Assembly: GCA_003506435.1 (NCBI GenBank)
Contig: DOAQ01000023.1
Coordinates: 17,987-81,986, forward strand
Source of the DNA: Prolixibacteraceae bacterium
GTDB lineage: Bacteria; Bacteroidota; Bacteroidia; Bacteroidales; Prolixibacteraceae
Length of the DNA: 64,000 bases
Reading direction: 5' to 3'
Positions within the stretch are counted from its first letter, which is position 1. The number at the start of each line of letters is the position of its first letter. Below, piece by piece: positions 8,401 to 17,600 of the stretch. Below the pieces are notes generated by a model, which saw only the letters and a program-made list of their open reading frames with translations, had not been told where the DNA came from and searched no databases. Both the position numbers and the translations under genes were made by a program.

Positions 8401-8814
8401 GGTTTTAATTCCTATCGCCCGCCACGAAACTGGACTGCAACAACCAGTTCTGGTTTTTACGGGAAATTCAGCCGTTCGGCACATTACATTCGTTCGGGCG
8501 AAGGAGACAAAAAAGTGATATGGAAAATCCCGGTGAAAGAGAACGGGTTCTACACGGTATACACTTACCTGTCAAAGGATAACCGAAGAGGCCCCGGACG
8601 TCGGGAAAGTGAGGAAGTCAAAGGTGAATATGAATACACCATCCATCATGACGATGGGAAAGAAGTGGCGTCGGTCAATTTGAAAAATGCCGAAGAAGGA
8701 TGGAACAGTCTGGGGTCTTTCTATTTCTCACCTGACAGCGTCGTCATTGAACTAAGCAATAAATCGGAATCGCGGATTGTAGTTGCCGATGCAGTGAAGA
8801 TCATAAAACAATAG
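5464..8814 (+). CDS. ABC-2 permease fused to an M1-peptidase-like domain and a golvesin-like C-terminal domain
   Basis: A 1116-residue protein. Residues 1-280 hold an ABC-2 type membrane domain with about six hydrophobic helices (first at 24-44). After a further membrane segment, about residues 320-830 form a large extracytoplasmic region that resembles the M1 aminopeptidase fold of Bacteroidota permease/M1 proteins. The zinc-binding HExxH is absent: the expected region reads AFPMFYNHAYFISSERW, so it is probably not a protease. A glycine-rich strip (about residue 852 on) leads to a C-terminal stretch (about 985-1116) with the golvesin/xanthan-lyase-like pattern ending WNSLGSFYF and VVADAVKI. 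ATG 5464 is chosen because the membrane domain follows directly; an earlier in-frame start (5332) overlaps the upstream ATPase gene. It should work with that ATPase. Confidence 0.82.
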   Translation: MISFHNINSIAKYETKTLLRSWFFRIFAILAMAFLFFFNFGVLIQSGGGAGEWQIKALPSLIPYVNLLMLNVAQAIIAIILASDFLKRDKKLDTTEVIYMRSMTNGEYVIGKTIGNLLVFLVLNIIVLLIALAFNLAVSDLQISWISYLNYFLLISVPTLVFIMGLSFFFMSVLRNQALTFIILLGYVALTLFYLQNKFYFVFDYMAFRIPLAYSDFVGFGNKSTLLIHRGIYFFLGLSFIFFTIPFLKRLPQAKHFRQFPVVVSALFFMVGVYLAYLHVSSVITENNIRKEMLVINDSYASEKAPTVDSYQIDVKHSGGTIQVASTLLVKNNNESNPQKLFFSLNPGLQIEKIIRNGAETKFSRKQHLIELEPALASGDSLKLEFVYSGSINEAACFLDIDDEKRMEPFSQMMYQIDKRHAFITDRFVLLTREDNWYPIPGAGYGNTNKQWFSRQFSKFSMNVETKPGLMVISQGNSTQEDNKFLFINKNPLSQISLVIGEYEKSSREIDGLNFNLYIKPGHDYFSKFFEEMKDTIPSLITESLKDFERSIDMYYPFETLSLVEVPIQFYSYPRIYTGEREPLQSEMILFPEKGVTVGDADFNGRMKRMQRYSRGDEANLTPEEQKIRVFQSFLTSFTQQQGRPNFNRSRGSFEVTETTNAYYAFPMFYNHAYFISSERWPVTNRIFESYLKQTSSNPRSGFMRSMQGTSEDEQANIALLEHSFAELLNDPEQITIIDNVIQLKGEALFSIIKRKAGDEAFDEFMYNFLSSHKFKTVGIQDFNDEIKKMFDVDLLPYMENWFNSKELPAYLIGAVNAVEVLDKDQLKTMVKFKITNAEPVEGIVSVQFMTGGGGGGGRGFFGGPGSMTTIDKLIHLEGNQTKQVSFLLERQSRRVTIKTLTSKNIPAELSFPLDNIEEDKKATPYEGEQIVDVPVRIAEDNEIILDNEDKGFSIVQMEETSLLKKLLFQEEETKEKYAGFNSYRPPRNWTATTSSGFYGKFSRSAHYIRSGEGDKKVIWKIPVKENGFYTVYTYLSKDNRRGPGRRESEEVKGEYEYTIHHDDGKEVASVNLKNAEEGWNSLGSFYFSPDSVVIELSNKSESRIVVADAVKIIKQ

Positions 8815-8836
8815 AGAGAAATGAAAATACCCATAT

Positions 8837-8855
8837 TTGCTGAATTGTTGAATTG
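8837..8855. repeat. Second copy of the 19-bp dispersed repeat
   Basis: TTGCTGAATTGTTGAATTG is identical to 2873-2891. It sits in the 169-bp gap between the large permease and the TolC gene; I see no terminator there. Confidence 0.6.
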
Positions 8856-8983
8856 TTACCGGCTATTGGCAGCTACCGCAAGTCGCTGGTTTTTATACCC
8901 TGCAACAGAATGCAAAACATTGGAACTTGAAAAACTGAAGTTGATACGAAAATTATAGAAACCCAAATTGAAAATTTACACAC

Positions 8984-10462
8984 ATGAAATTTCAACCAAT
9001 GATGAAAACAGGTATAATTACGCTGATCCTTGCATTTGCCGTTCAGATGGCGGATGCACAGCGTATTCTAACGCTTTCCGATGCGTTGGAAATTGCCTGG
9101 GGCAACAGCCCCGACATACAAAAATCGTTACTTAGCCTCGAACGTTCAGAACAATCGCTGATTGCTCAGAATGCAGCTTTAAAATCGAAATTTTCACTCA
9201 GTGTAACCCCTTTTAGTTACGATATGAGCCGGTCGTTCAACGATTTTTATTCAACATGGAACACCAACGAAAATTATCAGTCGTTCGGTACATTTACTGT
9301 TTCTCAGCCCATTCTGCTTACCGACGGTACTGTTTCGCTGATCAACCGTTTTGGCTGGCAGGATAATTACAGCGAATTTAATGATACCCGTTCGAAAACC
9401 TTCAGTAATAATTTGTATCTCAGTATTAACCAGCCTTTGTTTACTTACAATTCGACCAAACTGGAACTAAAAGAGCTGGAACTCGACCTGGAAAACACCA
9501 AGCTGAGTTATGCCATCCAGAAATTAAACCTGGAAAAGAATGTGACCCAGTTTTTCTATAATGTGTATCTGGCTCAAATGAGTTTAAATATTACGGAAGA
9601 AGAATTTAAAAACACCGAAAAGAGTTTTGAAATCACCCAAAATAAAGTAGATGCCGGTTTGGCTGCCAAAGAAGAACTATATCAGGCCGAGCTGAACTTT
9701 GCAACTGCCAAATCGAACGTGCAGAACAAACGGGTAACCCTCGAAAATTACAAAGACCAGTTTAAACAATATATCGGCATGGACTTGATGGAAGAAATTG
9801 GGGTTATGACCGACATTGAAGCCCATCCGGTAACCGTGGATGTAAAGAAAGCGATCGAATATGGTTTGTTGTCGAGAATGGAAATCAGGCAACGCGAAAT
9901 TGAAATTGAAAATTCGCAGTTCAGCCTCGTCCGTACCAAAGCGCTGAACGAATTCAAAGGCGATGTGAATTTTTCGATCGGGATAATTGGCGATAATGAA
10001 AAACTGGTCGACGTATACCAGAACCCTACCAACAACCCGCGTTTTTCAATGGCCTTCAATATTCCGTTGTGGGACTGGGGTGAAAAGAAAGCCCGTATAA
10101 AAGCGCAGGAAGCCATCATAAAAACCCGCAGCCTCGATTTTGACCAGGAAAAAATTCAGATTGTGATGGACATCCGCCAGGTGAACCGCAACCTGCAAAA
10201 TTTGGTAAATCAGATCGATATCGCCAAACAGAATGAAAAAAATGCACAGTTGACTTACGAGATCAATCTGGAACGTTATGCCAATGGCGATCTTACCAGC
10301 ATGGATTTAAACCTTTTCCAGACTCAGCTTTCGGAAAAGAAAATGGCCTATGCCCAAGCTTTGATTGACTACAAAATTGAATTGCTGAATATGAAAATTC
10401 AAACCCTTTTCGATTTCGAAAACAACAAAGCCATTGTGCCCGAAGAATTATTAAAAAAATAG
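8984..10462 (+). CDS. TolC family outer-membrane efflux channel
   Basis: A 492-residue protein with a signal peptide ending near ADAQ, then two repeats of the long-helix outer-membrane efflux protein pattern: LSDALEIAWGNSPDI at the N-terminus, heptad-rich coiled-coil segments (LELKELELDLENTKLSYAI and the region around residues 300-460), and LERYANGDLTSMDL near the end. Length and repeat structure match TolC-type channels that form trimers spanning outer membrane and periplasm. It lies directly before an adaptor (20-bp gap) and two RND-type permeases, so it should be the exit duct of this exporter. Confidence 0.92.
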   Translation: MKFQPMMKTGIITLILAFAVQMADAQRILTLSDALEIAWGNSPDIQKSLLSLERSEQSLIAQNAALKSKFSLSVTPFSYDMSRSFNDFYSTWNTNENYQSFGTFTVSQPILLTDGTVSLINRFGWQDNYSEFNDTRSKTFSNNLYLSINQPLFTYNSTKLELKELELDLENTKLSYAIQKLNLEKNVTQFFYNVYLAQMSLNITEEEFKNTEKSFEITQNKVDAGLAAKEELYQAELNFATAKSNVQNKRVTLENYKDQFKQYIGMDLMEEIGVMTDIEAHPVTVDVKKAIEYGLLSRMEIRQREIEIENSQFSLVRTKALNEFKGDVNFSIGIIGDNEKLVDVYQNPTNNPRFSMAFNIPLWDWGEKKARIKAQEAIIKTRSLDFDQEKIQIVMDIRQVNRNLQNLVNQIDIAKQNEKNAQLTYEINLERYANGDLTSMDLNLFQTQLSEKKMAYAQALIDYKIELLNMKIQTLFDFENNKAIVPEELLKK

Positions 10463-10482
10463 AAACATAAAATATTTCACAG

Positions 10483-11541
10483 ATGACACGTACAAATAAA
10501 CTTTTCATTTTAATCATGGGCGCTTTTGTTGCTGCATCGTGTGGCAATCAAAACACTAGCGTTAGTACCGATTTGGCTATTCCTGTTTCGGTAGAAGATA
10601 TAAAACCAGGTTCCATTGAAAAAACCATCAATACTACCGGTACACTGACTGCTTCAAAAGAAGTGACCATTAACTCGGAAATGGCCGGCGATTATCACCT
10701 GAAAACGAATCCAAGAACAGGGAAAAAATTTGCCCTTGGCGATTTGGTTGAAAAAGATCAGGTAATTGTAGAATTTACCGATGATGAATATGTAAACGGA
10801 ATCGGTATCGAATCGAAAAAACTGAACCTGGAAATTTCGGAACAGGAATTCAAAAAACAGGAATCGTTATTTAATAAAGGCGGTGTAACCCAACGTGAAT
10901 ACCGCAATTCGGAAGTTTCGTTTATCGACGCCAAATACAGCTACGAAAGAGCGCAAATACAGATCGAAAAAATGAGAGTACGCGCTCCTTTTAAAGGCGT
11001 GATCACCGATCTTCCTTATTATACAGAAGGTACCAAACTTACCTCGGGACAACCCATGCTCGGCATGATGGATTACAGTAAAATGCAGATGGAAGTGAAC
11101 CTTCCGGAAAAATACATCAGCGAGGTGAACAACAACCAGATGGTGCGTATTATGAATTACACCTTACCAAACGATACCCTTTCAGGCAACGTAAGCCAGC
11201 TTTCTCCGGCGATCTCGACAGAAACACGCACGTTTAAAGGGGTTCTGACAGTAGAAAACCCGGAACTGAAACTGCGTCCGGGAATGTTTGCCAAGGCTGA
11301 TATCATCATTGCCCGCAGAGACAGTGTAATCGTCATTCCGAAAGATATCATCATTTCAGGGCAAAGAGGCAAAACCGTTTTTGTAGTTGATAATGGTACT
11401 GCACAGGAGAAACGGATCACTTTTGGATACGAAAGCCAGGATCATGCAGAAATTACATCCGGTTTAAAATATAACGACCGTATTGTAATAAAAGGTTTCG
11501 AAACTCTTCGGGATCGTTCGAAAGTGAAGATTATTAAGTAA
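10483..11541 (+). CDS. RND efflux periplasmic adaptor (membrane fusion protein), lipoprotein
   Basis: A 352-residue adaptor. A lipoprotein signal ends at Cys20 (GAFVAASC), so it is anchored to a membrane by lipid. The order is: N-terminal beta strand, lipoyl half-motif, short alpha hairpin (ESKKLNLEISEQEFKKQESLF, shown in part), second lipoyl half with RVRAPFKGVI-type sequence (MRVRAPFKGVITD), a beta-barrel with LPEKYISEVN, and a membrane-proximal domain (VIPKDIIISGQRGKTVFVV). It would bridge the TolC channel and the RND permeases. Gaps of 20 and 10 bp to its neighbours imply one transcript. Confidence 0.92.
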   Translation: MTRTNKLFILIMGAFVAASCGNQNTSVSTDLAIPVSVEDIKPGSIEKTINTTGTLTASKEVTINSEMAGDYHLKTNPRTGKKFALGDLVEKDQVIVEFTDDEYVNGIGIESKKLNLEISEQEFKKQESLFNKGGVTQREYRNSEVSFIDAKYSYERAQIQIEKMRVRAPFKGVITDLPYYTEGTKLTSGQPMLGMMDYSKMQMEVNLPEKYISEVNNNQMVRIMNYTLPNDTLSGNVSQLSPAISTETRTFKGVLTVENPELKLRPGMFAKADIIIARRDSVIVIPKDIIISGQRGKTVFVVDNGTAQEKRITFGYESQDHAEITSGLKYNDRIVIKGFETLRDRSKVKIIK

Positions 11542-11551
11542 TTGATGACAA

Positions 11552-14500
11552 ATGAAGAAATTAACTCAATTCTCGGTTAATTACCCGGTCACGATACTGA
11601 TGATAGTGTTTGCCGTGCTTTTGCTGGGCTACATTTCATACGACAAGCTGGGGGTTGACCTGTTTCCTGAAATAAATAATCCGCGACTTTTCATCGATGT
11701 CAAATCGGGGGAACGTCCGCCGGAAGAAATGGAAAAGCAATTTGTTGAAAACCTTGAAGCATTGGCTATCCGCCAGTCGGGAGTGGTAGAGGTCTCATCA
11801 ATTTCGAAAGTTGGTTCGGCCCAGATAACTGTTGAATATACCTGGGGAAAAGATATGGACGAGGCTTTCCTCGACCTGCAAAAAGCAGCTTCTGCGTATG
11901 CCCAAAACAGGGATATCGACGAAATAAATATTACCCAGCACGACCCGAATACTTCGCCGGTAATGATTATTGGCCTGTCGCATACAACCATCGACGACAT
12001 GAATGAACTGAGGAAAGTGGCCGACAACTATATCCGCAACGAACTCATTCGTCTGGAAGGAGTTGCCGAGGTTGACGTTTCGGGAGCTGAAGAAAATGAG
12101 GTGCTGATTGAAACCGAGAAATACATGCTCGATGCTTTTGGCCTGACATTGGACGAAGTGGCTACCCGTATCCAAAATTTCAACCAGAATATTTCCGGCG
12201 GTTCTATCAACGAAATGGGTTTGCGTTATGTGGTAAAAGGGATCAGTTTGCTCGATAATGTCGACGATTTTGAAAATGTGATCGTTGGCTATAAATCCGT
12301 TATGGCCGACGATCAGACAGCAACCAAAGCGCCTGTTTTTCTGCGCGAAGTAGCAAAAATAAGCTACAATAACAAAGAACCCGAAAACATTGTACACCTG
12401 GATGGAAAACGGTGTTTGGGGTTATACATCTATAAGGAGACCAAATTCAATACGGTGAAAGCCGTTGAACAGATCAGTGAAGCCCTTGTCAATATTGAAA
12501 AAGCGCTTCCCGGCTACCAGTTGTCCGTCATCACCAATCAGGGAACGTTCATTAACAACGCCACAAGAGAAGTAAAAGAGAACATGCTTGTTGGAATCTT
12601 GCTGGCTGTGTTCGTCCTGTTTATTTTCCTTCGCCGGATAGGTACAACGGCAATTGTCAGCTTATCAATACCGATATCCATTGTCGCCACTTTTAACCTG
12701 ATGTATTTCAACGGGCTTACGCTGAATATCATGACACTCGGCGGGCTTGCGTTGGGAGCCGGTATGCTGGTCGACAATGCGATTGTGGTGATCGAAAATA
12801 TTTTTCGGAACCACGAAAATGGTATGTCGGTAAAAGATGCAGCTATTATTGGTACTGCTGAAGTTGGCGGCGCTATTACCGCATCGACGATTACTGCGGT
12901 AGTGGTATTCCTGCCGATCGTTTACCTGCATGGGCCATCAGGCCAATTGTTTAAAGACCAGGCATGGGTGGTAACTTTTTCGTTGCTCTCATCGCTCGTG
13001 GTTGCCGTACTGGTGATTCCAATGTTATTTAATTATTTCTATAAGAACGGCAAGAAAATTACTGCACAAAAGTCAGTGCAGGTTAAAGGATATGGTATTT
13101 TTCTGACAAGTCTTTTGAAACGAAAAGGACTGATAATCATATTGTCATTTCTTCTGATGGGTGCTTCAGCTTTACTGATTCCATATATAGGAATGGAATT
13201 TATGCCAAAATCGGAAACCCGCGAATTCAGTGTTGAACTGAAAATGCAGGAAGGGACCCAGCTTGAACGCACCTCGTCGGCGACATTTAATATCGAAAAT
13301 ATTGTACGCGAATTATTGGGCGACAATCTAAAAAATATATACTCGCATGTAGGGCCAAGCACCGGGCTTACCGGGAGTGAAGCCGATATTTTTGAAGGCG
13401 AAAATACAGCTTCGATAAAAATTGTGCTTACCGAAAACAGCACAATCGGCTCGACTGAGGCAATTCGGGCCATTGGCAGTGTCTTGAGCGAAATGCCTGA
13501 TCTTGAAGTAAATTTTGTTCAGGATGAAACAGCGCTGAACAGCATCTTAGGAACTGATGAAGCGCCTTTCGTGGTGGAAATTCAGGGCGAAGATTTAGAT
13601 GTTATTGAAGATCTTTCGGAGCAGGTAAAGCAACGTATTTCCGGCAACCCTGAATTGTACAATGTGGAATCGTCGATGGAAGATGGTTCTCCTGAAATTG
13701 AGGTCGTTGTCGACCGTTTGCGTGCCGGTATTTTTAATCTGAGTGTCAGTAACGTGGTTAGTCAGATTCAGGATCAACTTGAAGGCAAGAATGCAGGAAC
13801 AGTTGAAAAAGGCGGAGAAATGCAGGACATCACCCTGAAATTGCCCGACAGATCGCTGAACGACCTTTCGGACATGGTCATTAAAAATGGCACCCAGGAA
13901 ATCCGGGTCAACGAGATTGCCGACATCCGTATTGGACAGTCGCCCAAAGAAATTTATCATCGCAATCAAACACGGATCGGAAAAATTACTGCCAATCTGA
14001 ACAAAGATGTGGCGCTCGATAAAATGGCGAAAAAAGTTGAAGCGCAAATCGCCGATATAGAACTGGCTCCCGACTATAAAATTTCGATAACAGGGGAAGA
14101 AGAAAAACGGAAAGATTCGATGACCAGTTTGAAATTTGCGTTGCTTTTGTCCATCGTTTTGGTTTACATGGTGTTGGCCTCTCAATTTGAGTCGTTGCTG
14201 CACCCGTTCACAATCATGCTCACAATCCCGCTGGCTCTGGTCGGTTCAATCATTCTCTTTTTCATTCTGGGAAAAACGTTCAATATCATGGCGCTGATCG
14301 GGATTATCATGCTGGGAGGCATTGCTGTAAACAACTCGATTATATTGGTCGACCGCATCATTCAGTTGAAGAAAGAAGGGTTATCGCGAATTGATTCCAT
14401 CGTTCAGGCCGGACAACAACGTATACGACCGATTTTGATGAACAGTTTAGCCAACATCATGGCATTAATCCCGCTGACACTGGGTTTTGGCGAAAGTGCT

Positions 14501-14638
14501 TCGTTGCGTTCACCAATGGCGCTGGCCGTTATTGGCGGGCTGGTTACATCAACCTTACTTACGCTGGTCGTAATTCCCTGTGCATACGATGTGCTGGAAG
14601 GTCTGAAAGACAGGTTTAAAAAGGCCGAAGTTTTTTAA
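11552..14638 (+). CDS. RND efflux permease (first of two)
   Basis: A 1028-residue RND permease of the AcrB/HAE-like type with the usual two-fold layout: TM1, a large periplasmic loop, TM2-6, TM7, a second periplasmic loop and TM8-12. The TM4 relay motif reads GMLVDNAIVVIENIF, with Asp408 in place and Asn at the second position where AcrB has a second Asp. GGIAVNNSIILVDRI marks TM10. Such permeases export hydrophobic or amphiphilic compounds by ion antiport. It is followed after a 61-bp gap containing a strong hairpin by a second, fused RND gene, so a heteromeric trimer (as in MdtBC) is possible; that is inference. Confidence 0.93.
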   Translation: MKKLTQFSVNYPVTILMIVFAVLLLGYISYDKLGVDLFPEINNPRLFIDVKSGERPPEEMEKQFVENLEALAIRQSGVVEVSSISKVGSAQITVEYTWGKDMDEAFLDLQKAASAYAQNRDIDEINITQHDPNTSPVMIIGLSHTTIDDMNELRKVADNYIRNELIRLEGVAEVDVSGAEENEVLIETEKYMLDAFGLTLDEVATRIQNFNQNISGGSINEMGLRYVVKGISLLDNVDDFENVIVGYKSVMADDQTATKAPVFLREVAKISYNNKEPENIVHLDGKRCLGLYIYKETKFNTVKAVEQISEALVNIEKALPGYQLSVITNQGTFINNATREVKENMLVGILLAVFVLFIFLRRIGTTAIVSLSIPISIVATFNLMYFNGLTLNIMTLGGLALGAGMLVDNAIVVIENIFRNHENGMSVKDAAIIGTAEVGGAITASTITAVVVFLPIVYLHGPSGQLFKDQAWVVTFSLLSSLVVAVLVIPMLFNYFYKNGKKITAQKSVQVKGYGIFLTSLLKRKGLIIILSFLLMGASALLIPYIGMEFMPKSETREFSVELKMQEGTQLERTSSATFNIENIVRELLGDNLKNIYSHVGPSTGLTGSEADIFEGENTASIKIVLTENSTIGSTEAIRAIGSVLSEMPDLEVNFVQDETALNSILGTDEAPFVVEIQGEDLDVIEDLSEQVKQRISGNPELYNVESSMEDGSPEIEVVVDRLRAGIFNLSVSNVVSQIQDQLEGKNAGTVEKGGEMQDITLKLPDRSLNDLSDMVIKNGTQEIRVNEIADIRIGQSPKEIYHRNQTRIGKITANLNKDVALDKMAKKVEAQIADIELAPDYKISITGEEEKRKDSMTSLKFALLLSIVLVYMVLASQFESLLHPFTIMLTIPLALVGSIILFFILGKTFNIMALIGIIMLGGIAVNNSIILVDRIIQLKKEGLSRIDSIVQAGQQRIRPILMNSLANIMALIPLTLGFGESASLRSPMALAVIGGLVTSTLLTLVVIPCAYDVLEGLKDRFKKAEVF

Positions 14639-14642
14639 CAGA

Positions 14643-14677
14643 TAGTGAGAGGCTAACTCAAAGTTAGCCTCTCACTA
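14643..14677 (+). promoter_or_regulatory. Perfect 15-bp hairpin between the two RND genes
   Basis: TAGTGAGAGGCTAAC and GTTAGCCTCTCACTA form a perfect 15-bp stem with a five-base loop (TCAAA). No T-run follows, so it is unlikely to be a simple intrinsic terminator. In an operon it could protect the upstream message, slow ribosomes or set the ratio of the two RND proteins. Confidence 0.7.
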
Positions 14678-14699
14678 AACCAGATTGAAAAGTTAATAA

Positions 14700-17600
14700 A
14701 TGAAATTCATTGTAAACAGAAGAGTATTCATCAGCATGTTGTTTGTCGGGCTTACCCTGATGGGGATTGTCTCGTACAACCAGCTTAAAGTTGAATTATT
14801 TCCCAATGTAGAACTGCCGTTTTTATATGTGCAGGCATCCTATCAGAGCGAGGTTGATCCGAAGTTCATGGAGAACCAGATCATCATCCCTATCGAAGGA
14901 GCCATTGGCACACTCGAAGGGGTCGAGTCGATCGAATCGAACATTACGGCACGTTCCGGAAACATTGTGGTATATTACCAGAAAGATGTCAACTTTAAAT
15001 ACGCATACCTGAAACTTCAGGAAAAAATAAACGGGATACAAAGTTCGCTTCCCGAAGGTGCAAGGGCTTCCGTTAATAAGGTCGATCTGCAACAATTGAA
15101 CAGTCAGTTCATGGAATTGCAGGTCAGGGGAAGCGGAGGCATCGACCGGGTGCGGAACATTACTGACCAGGAAATAGCGCCCGACCTTGAGAATATTGAC
15201 GGAATTGCATCCGTTAAAGTGTTTGGCGGGCGCGAAAAATCGCTGGAAATAATTCTCGATCCGGGAGCTTGTGAAGCCTATGATATCACGCCCGGCAGGG
15301 TGCGAAGTGTTATCTCGCAAAACTCGCGGGCCCGTACCTATGTCGGAAACCTGAAAGATAAAAATATTCAGTATTTCGTGCATGTTACTTCCGAATACGA
15401 AAATGTTACCGATATCGAGAACCTGGTGGTTGCTGATGGACCTGTATTGCTGAAAGATATTGCTGAGGTTCATTTCGGAGTGAAAGAAGAAACCAGTTAT
15501 AGCCGGGTCAACGGAAAAGATGCAGTAACCATTCAACTGGTTAACGATTCGCAGGCCAACCTCATCGATCTGTCGGACAATACCAAAAAAATTATCGGTC
15601 AACTGAATGAAAAGCTGGGTTACAAAGACATCGAAATTTCGATCCAGAGCAACTCTGCCGAGACGATGGAAAAAAATATTGACCAGATTATTGAACTGGC
15701 ATTAGTAGGGGGAATCCTGGCTATTTTTGTTCTTTGGATATTCCTGAAAAATATCCGGATTGTTGCTTTCATCGCTTTGGCGATACCTATTTCTGTGTAC
15801 ACAGCATTTAACCTGTTTTATGCATTCGACATTACGCTGAATAGCCTGACACTGGTCGGAATGGCACTTGCCGTGGGTATGTTGCTCGATAACAGCGTGG
15901 TGGTACTCGAAAATATTTACAGGCTCTCGGGCAAAGGCTATACCCCGGATATTGCCGTTACACAAGGGTCCAGCGAAGTCTGGCGCTCTATTGTTGCCGC
16001 TACAATGACGACTGTTGCAGTGTTCCTGCCATTCCTCTTTTCAAGTAATCCGCTGATTGAGATGCTTGGCTATAATGTTGGTGTTTCAATTGTTTCTACC
16101 TTGCTGGTATCGCTGGCTGCGGCTCTTTTACTGGTGCCGATGGGAACCTATTACCTGCTGAAACGCTGGAAAAAAGATTCAATTACATTTGAGAAGGTTA
16201 CTACCAATAATCGGATGGTGCAGGTATATATGTTGCTGCTTAAATCGTGTATGAGGAATCCTGCAACAACCATCATCGGGGCAACGGCAGTTTTTTTCAT
16301 TACCATTTTCATCAGTCTTGCAGTTAGTGTAAGTTCATTGCAGGAGGTCGAACAAACCGACGTCAGCCTTTATGTGACCATGCCATCAGGCTCATCGCTT
16401 GAGAAAACCGATGAGACGGTTGCCGACATTGAAAGCAAACTGGAAGACCTGGAAGAAAAACTGGATGTTGTCAGTAAAATCGAGGAGGAAGAAGCCATTG
16501 TTACCGTCAAACTAAAAGAGGATTATGAGGATATTGCCGACCGCAATTTTGCTGAAATAAAAGCAGACATTGAAAAAAGGGTCAATTCAGTAAATACTGC
16601 GGAAATATCGTTCGAACAGACGCAAGGCTCCGGTGGTTTTTCTGGCGGAAGCCGTAACTCGATGGGTAATTTCCAGCGCATGATGGGCATCGGGACAGAA
16701 GAAGAGAAAATCGTTTTGAAAGGTCAGGATTTTGCACAGATGCAACAAGTGGCCGAAGATTTTGAATACTATCTCGACGAGTTGGAATCAATTCGCCGGG
16801 TGCGGGTCAACGTTTCGGACAACCGTCCGGAGGTTCACATGATTTTCGACCCGTTGCTGATGACTGAATACAACCTTTCGCTTGCCAACGTTACTTCGGA
16901 ATTAAATTCATTTCAAAAGGAAATCAGCACCGGCGTAATGTTTAACCAGGATGTTGATGAATATGAAATCATCATTACGACCAAAGGTATTGACGAAGAG
17001 GAAGAACGCAATATGGAGGACCTTCGCCGGCTTCAGGTTACCGATGCCAACGATGGGCTTCACGACCTTCAGGATTTTTCCAACCTGGTTTATGCTTCCG
17101 GGATGGCAGGTATCAACCGGGTAAACCAGGAAAAGAGTATTGAAATCACGTACAGCTTTGTGAGTGAAGCCGAAGATTCAAAAGATTTGCTGGAGGCGTA
17201 CCGTTATGAAATAGATGAATTGGTGGCCAGCTATAATCTTCCGTCAGGAGTAGCCGCTGAGGTGGTACACGAAGAAAGCGAACTGGATGACTTTTACTTT
17301 CTGATCGGCGCCGCTGTGTTGCTCATTTTTATGATTCTTGCATCGGTTTTCGAATCGCTGGTAACTCCGTTTGTATTGATGTTTACCATTCCGTTGGCGG
17401 GTATCGGCTCATTTATGGCGCTTATTTTCACGGGCAACAGCTTGTTGAACGCCAATACACTTACCGGCTTCCTGATATTGATCGGTATTGTGGTAAACAA
17501 CGGTATTATCCTGATTGACTATACCAACATCTTGAGAGAGCGTGGTTTCCGGCGTTCACGGGCTTTGATGACTGCCGGTTTGTCGCGGGTGCGTCCTATC

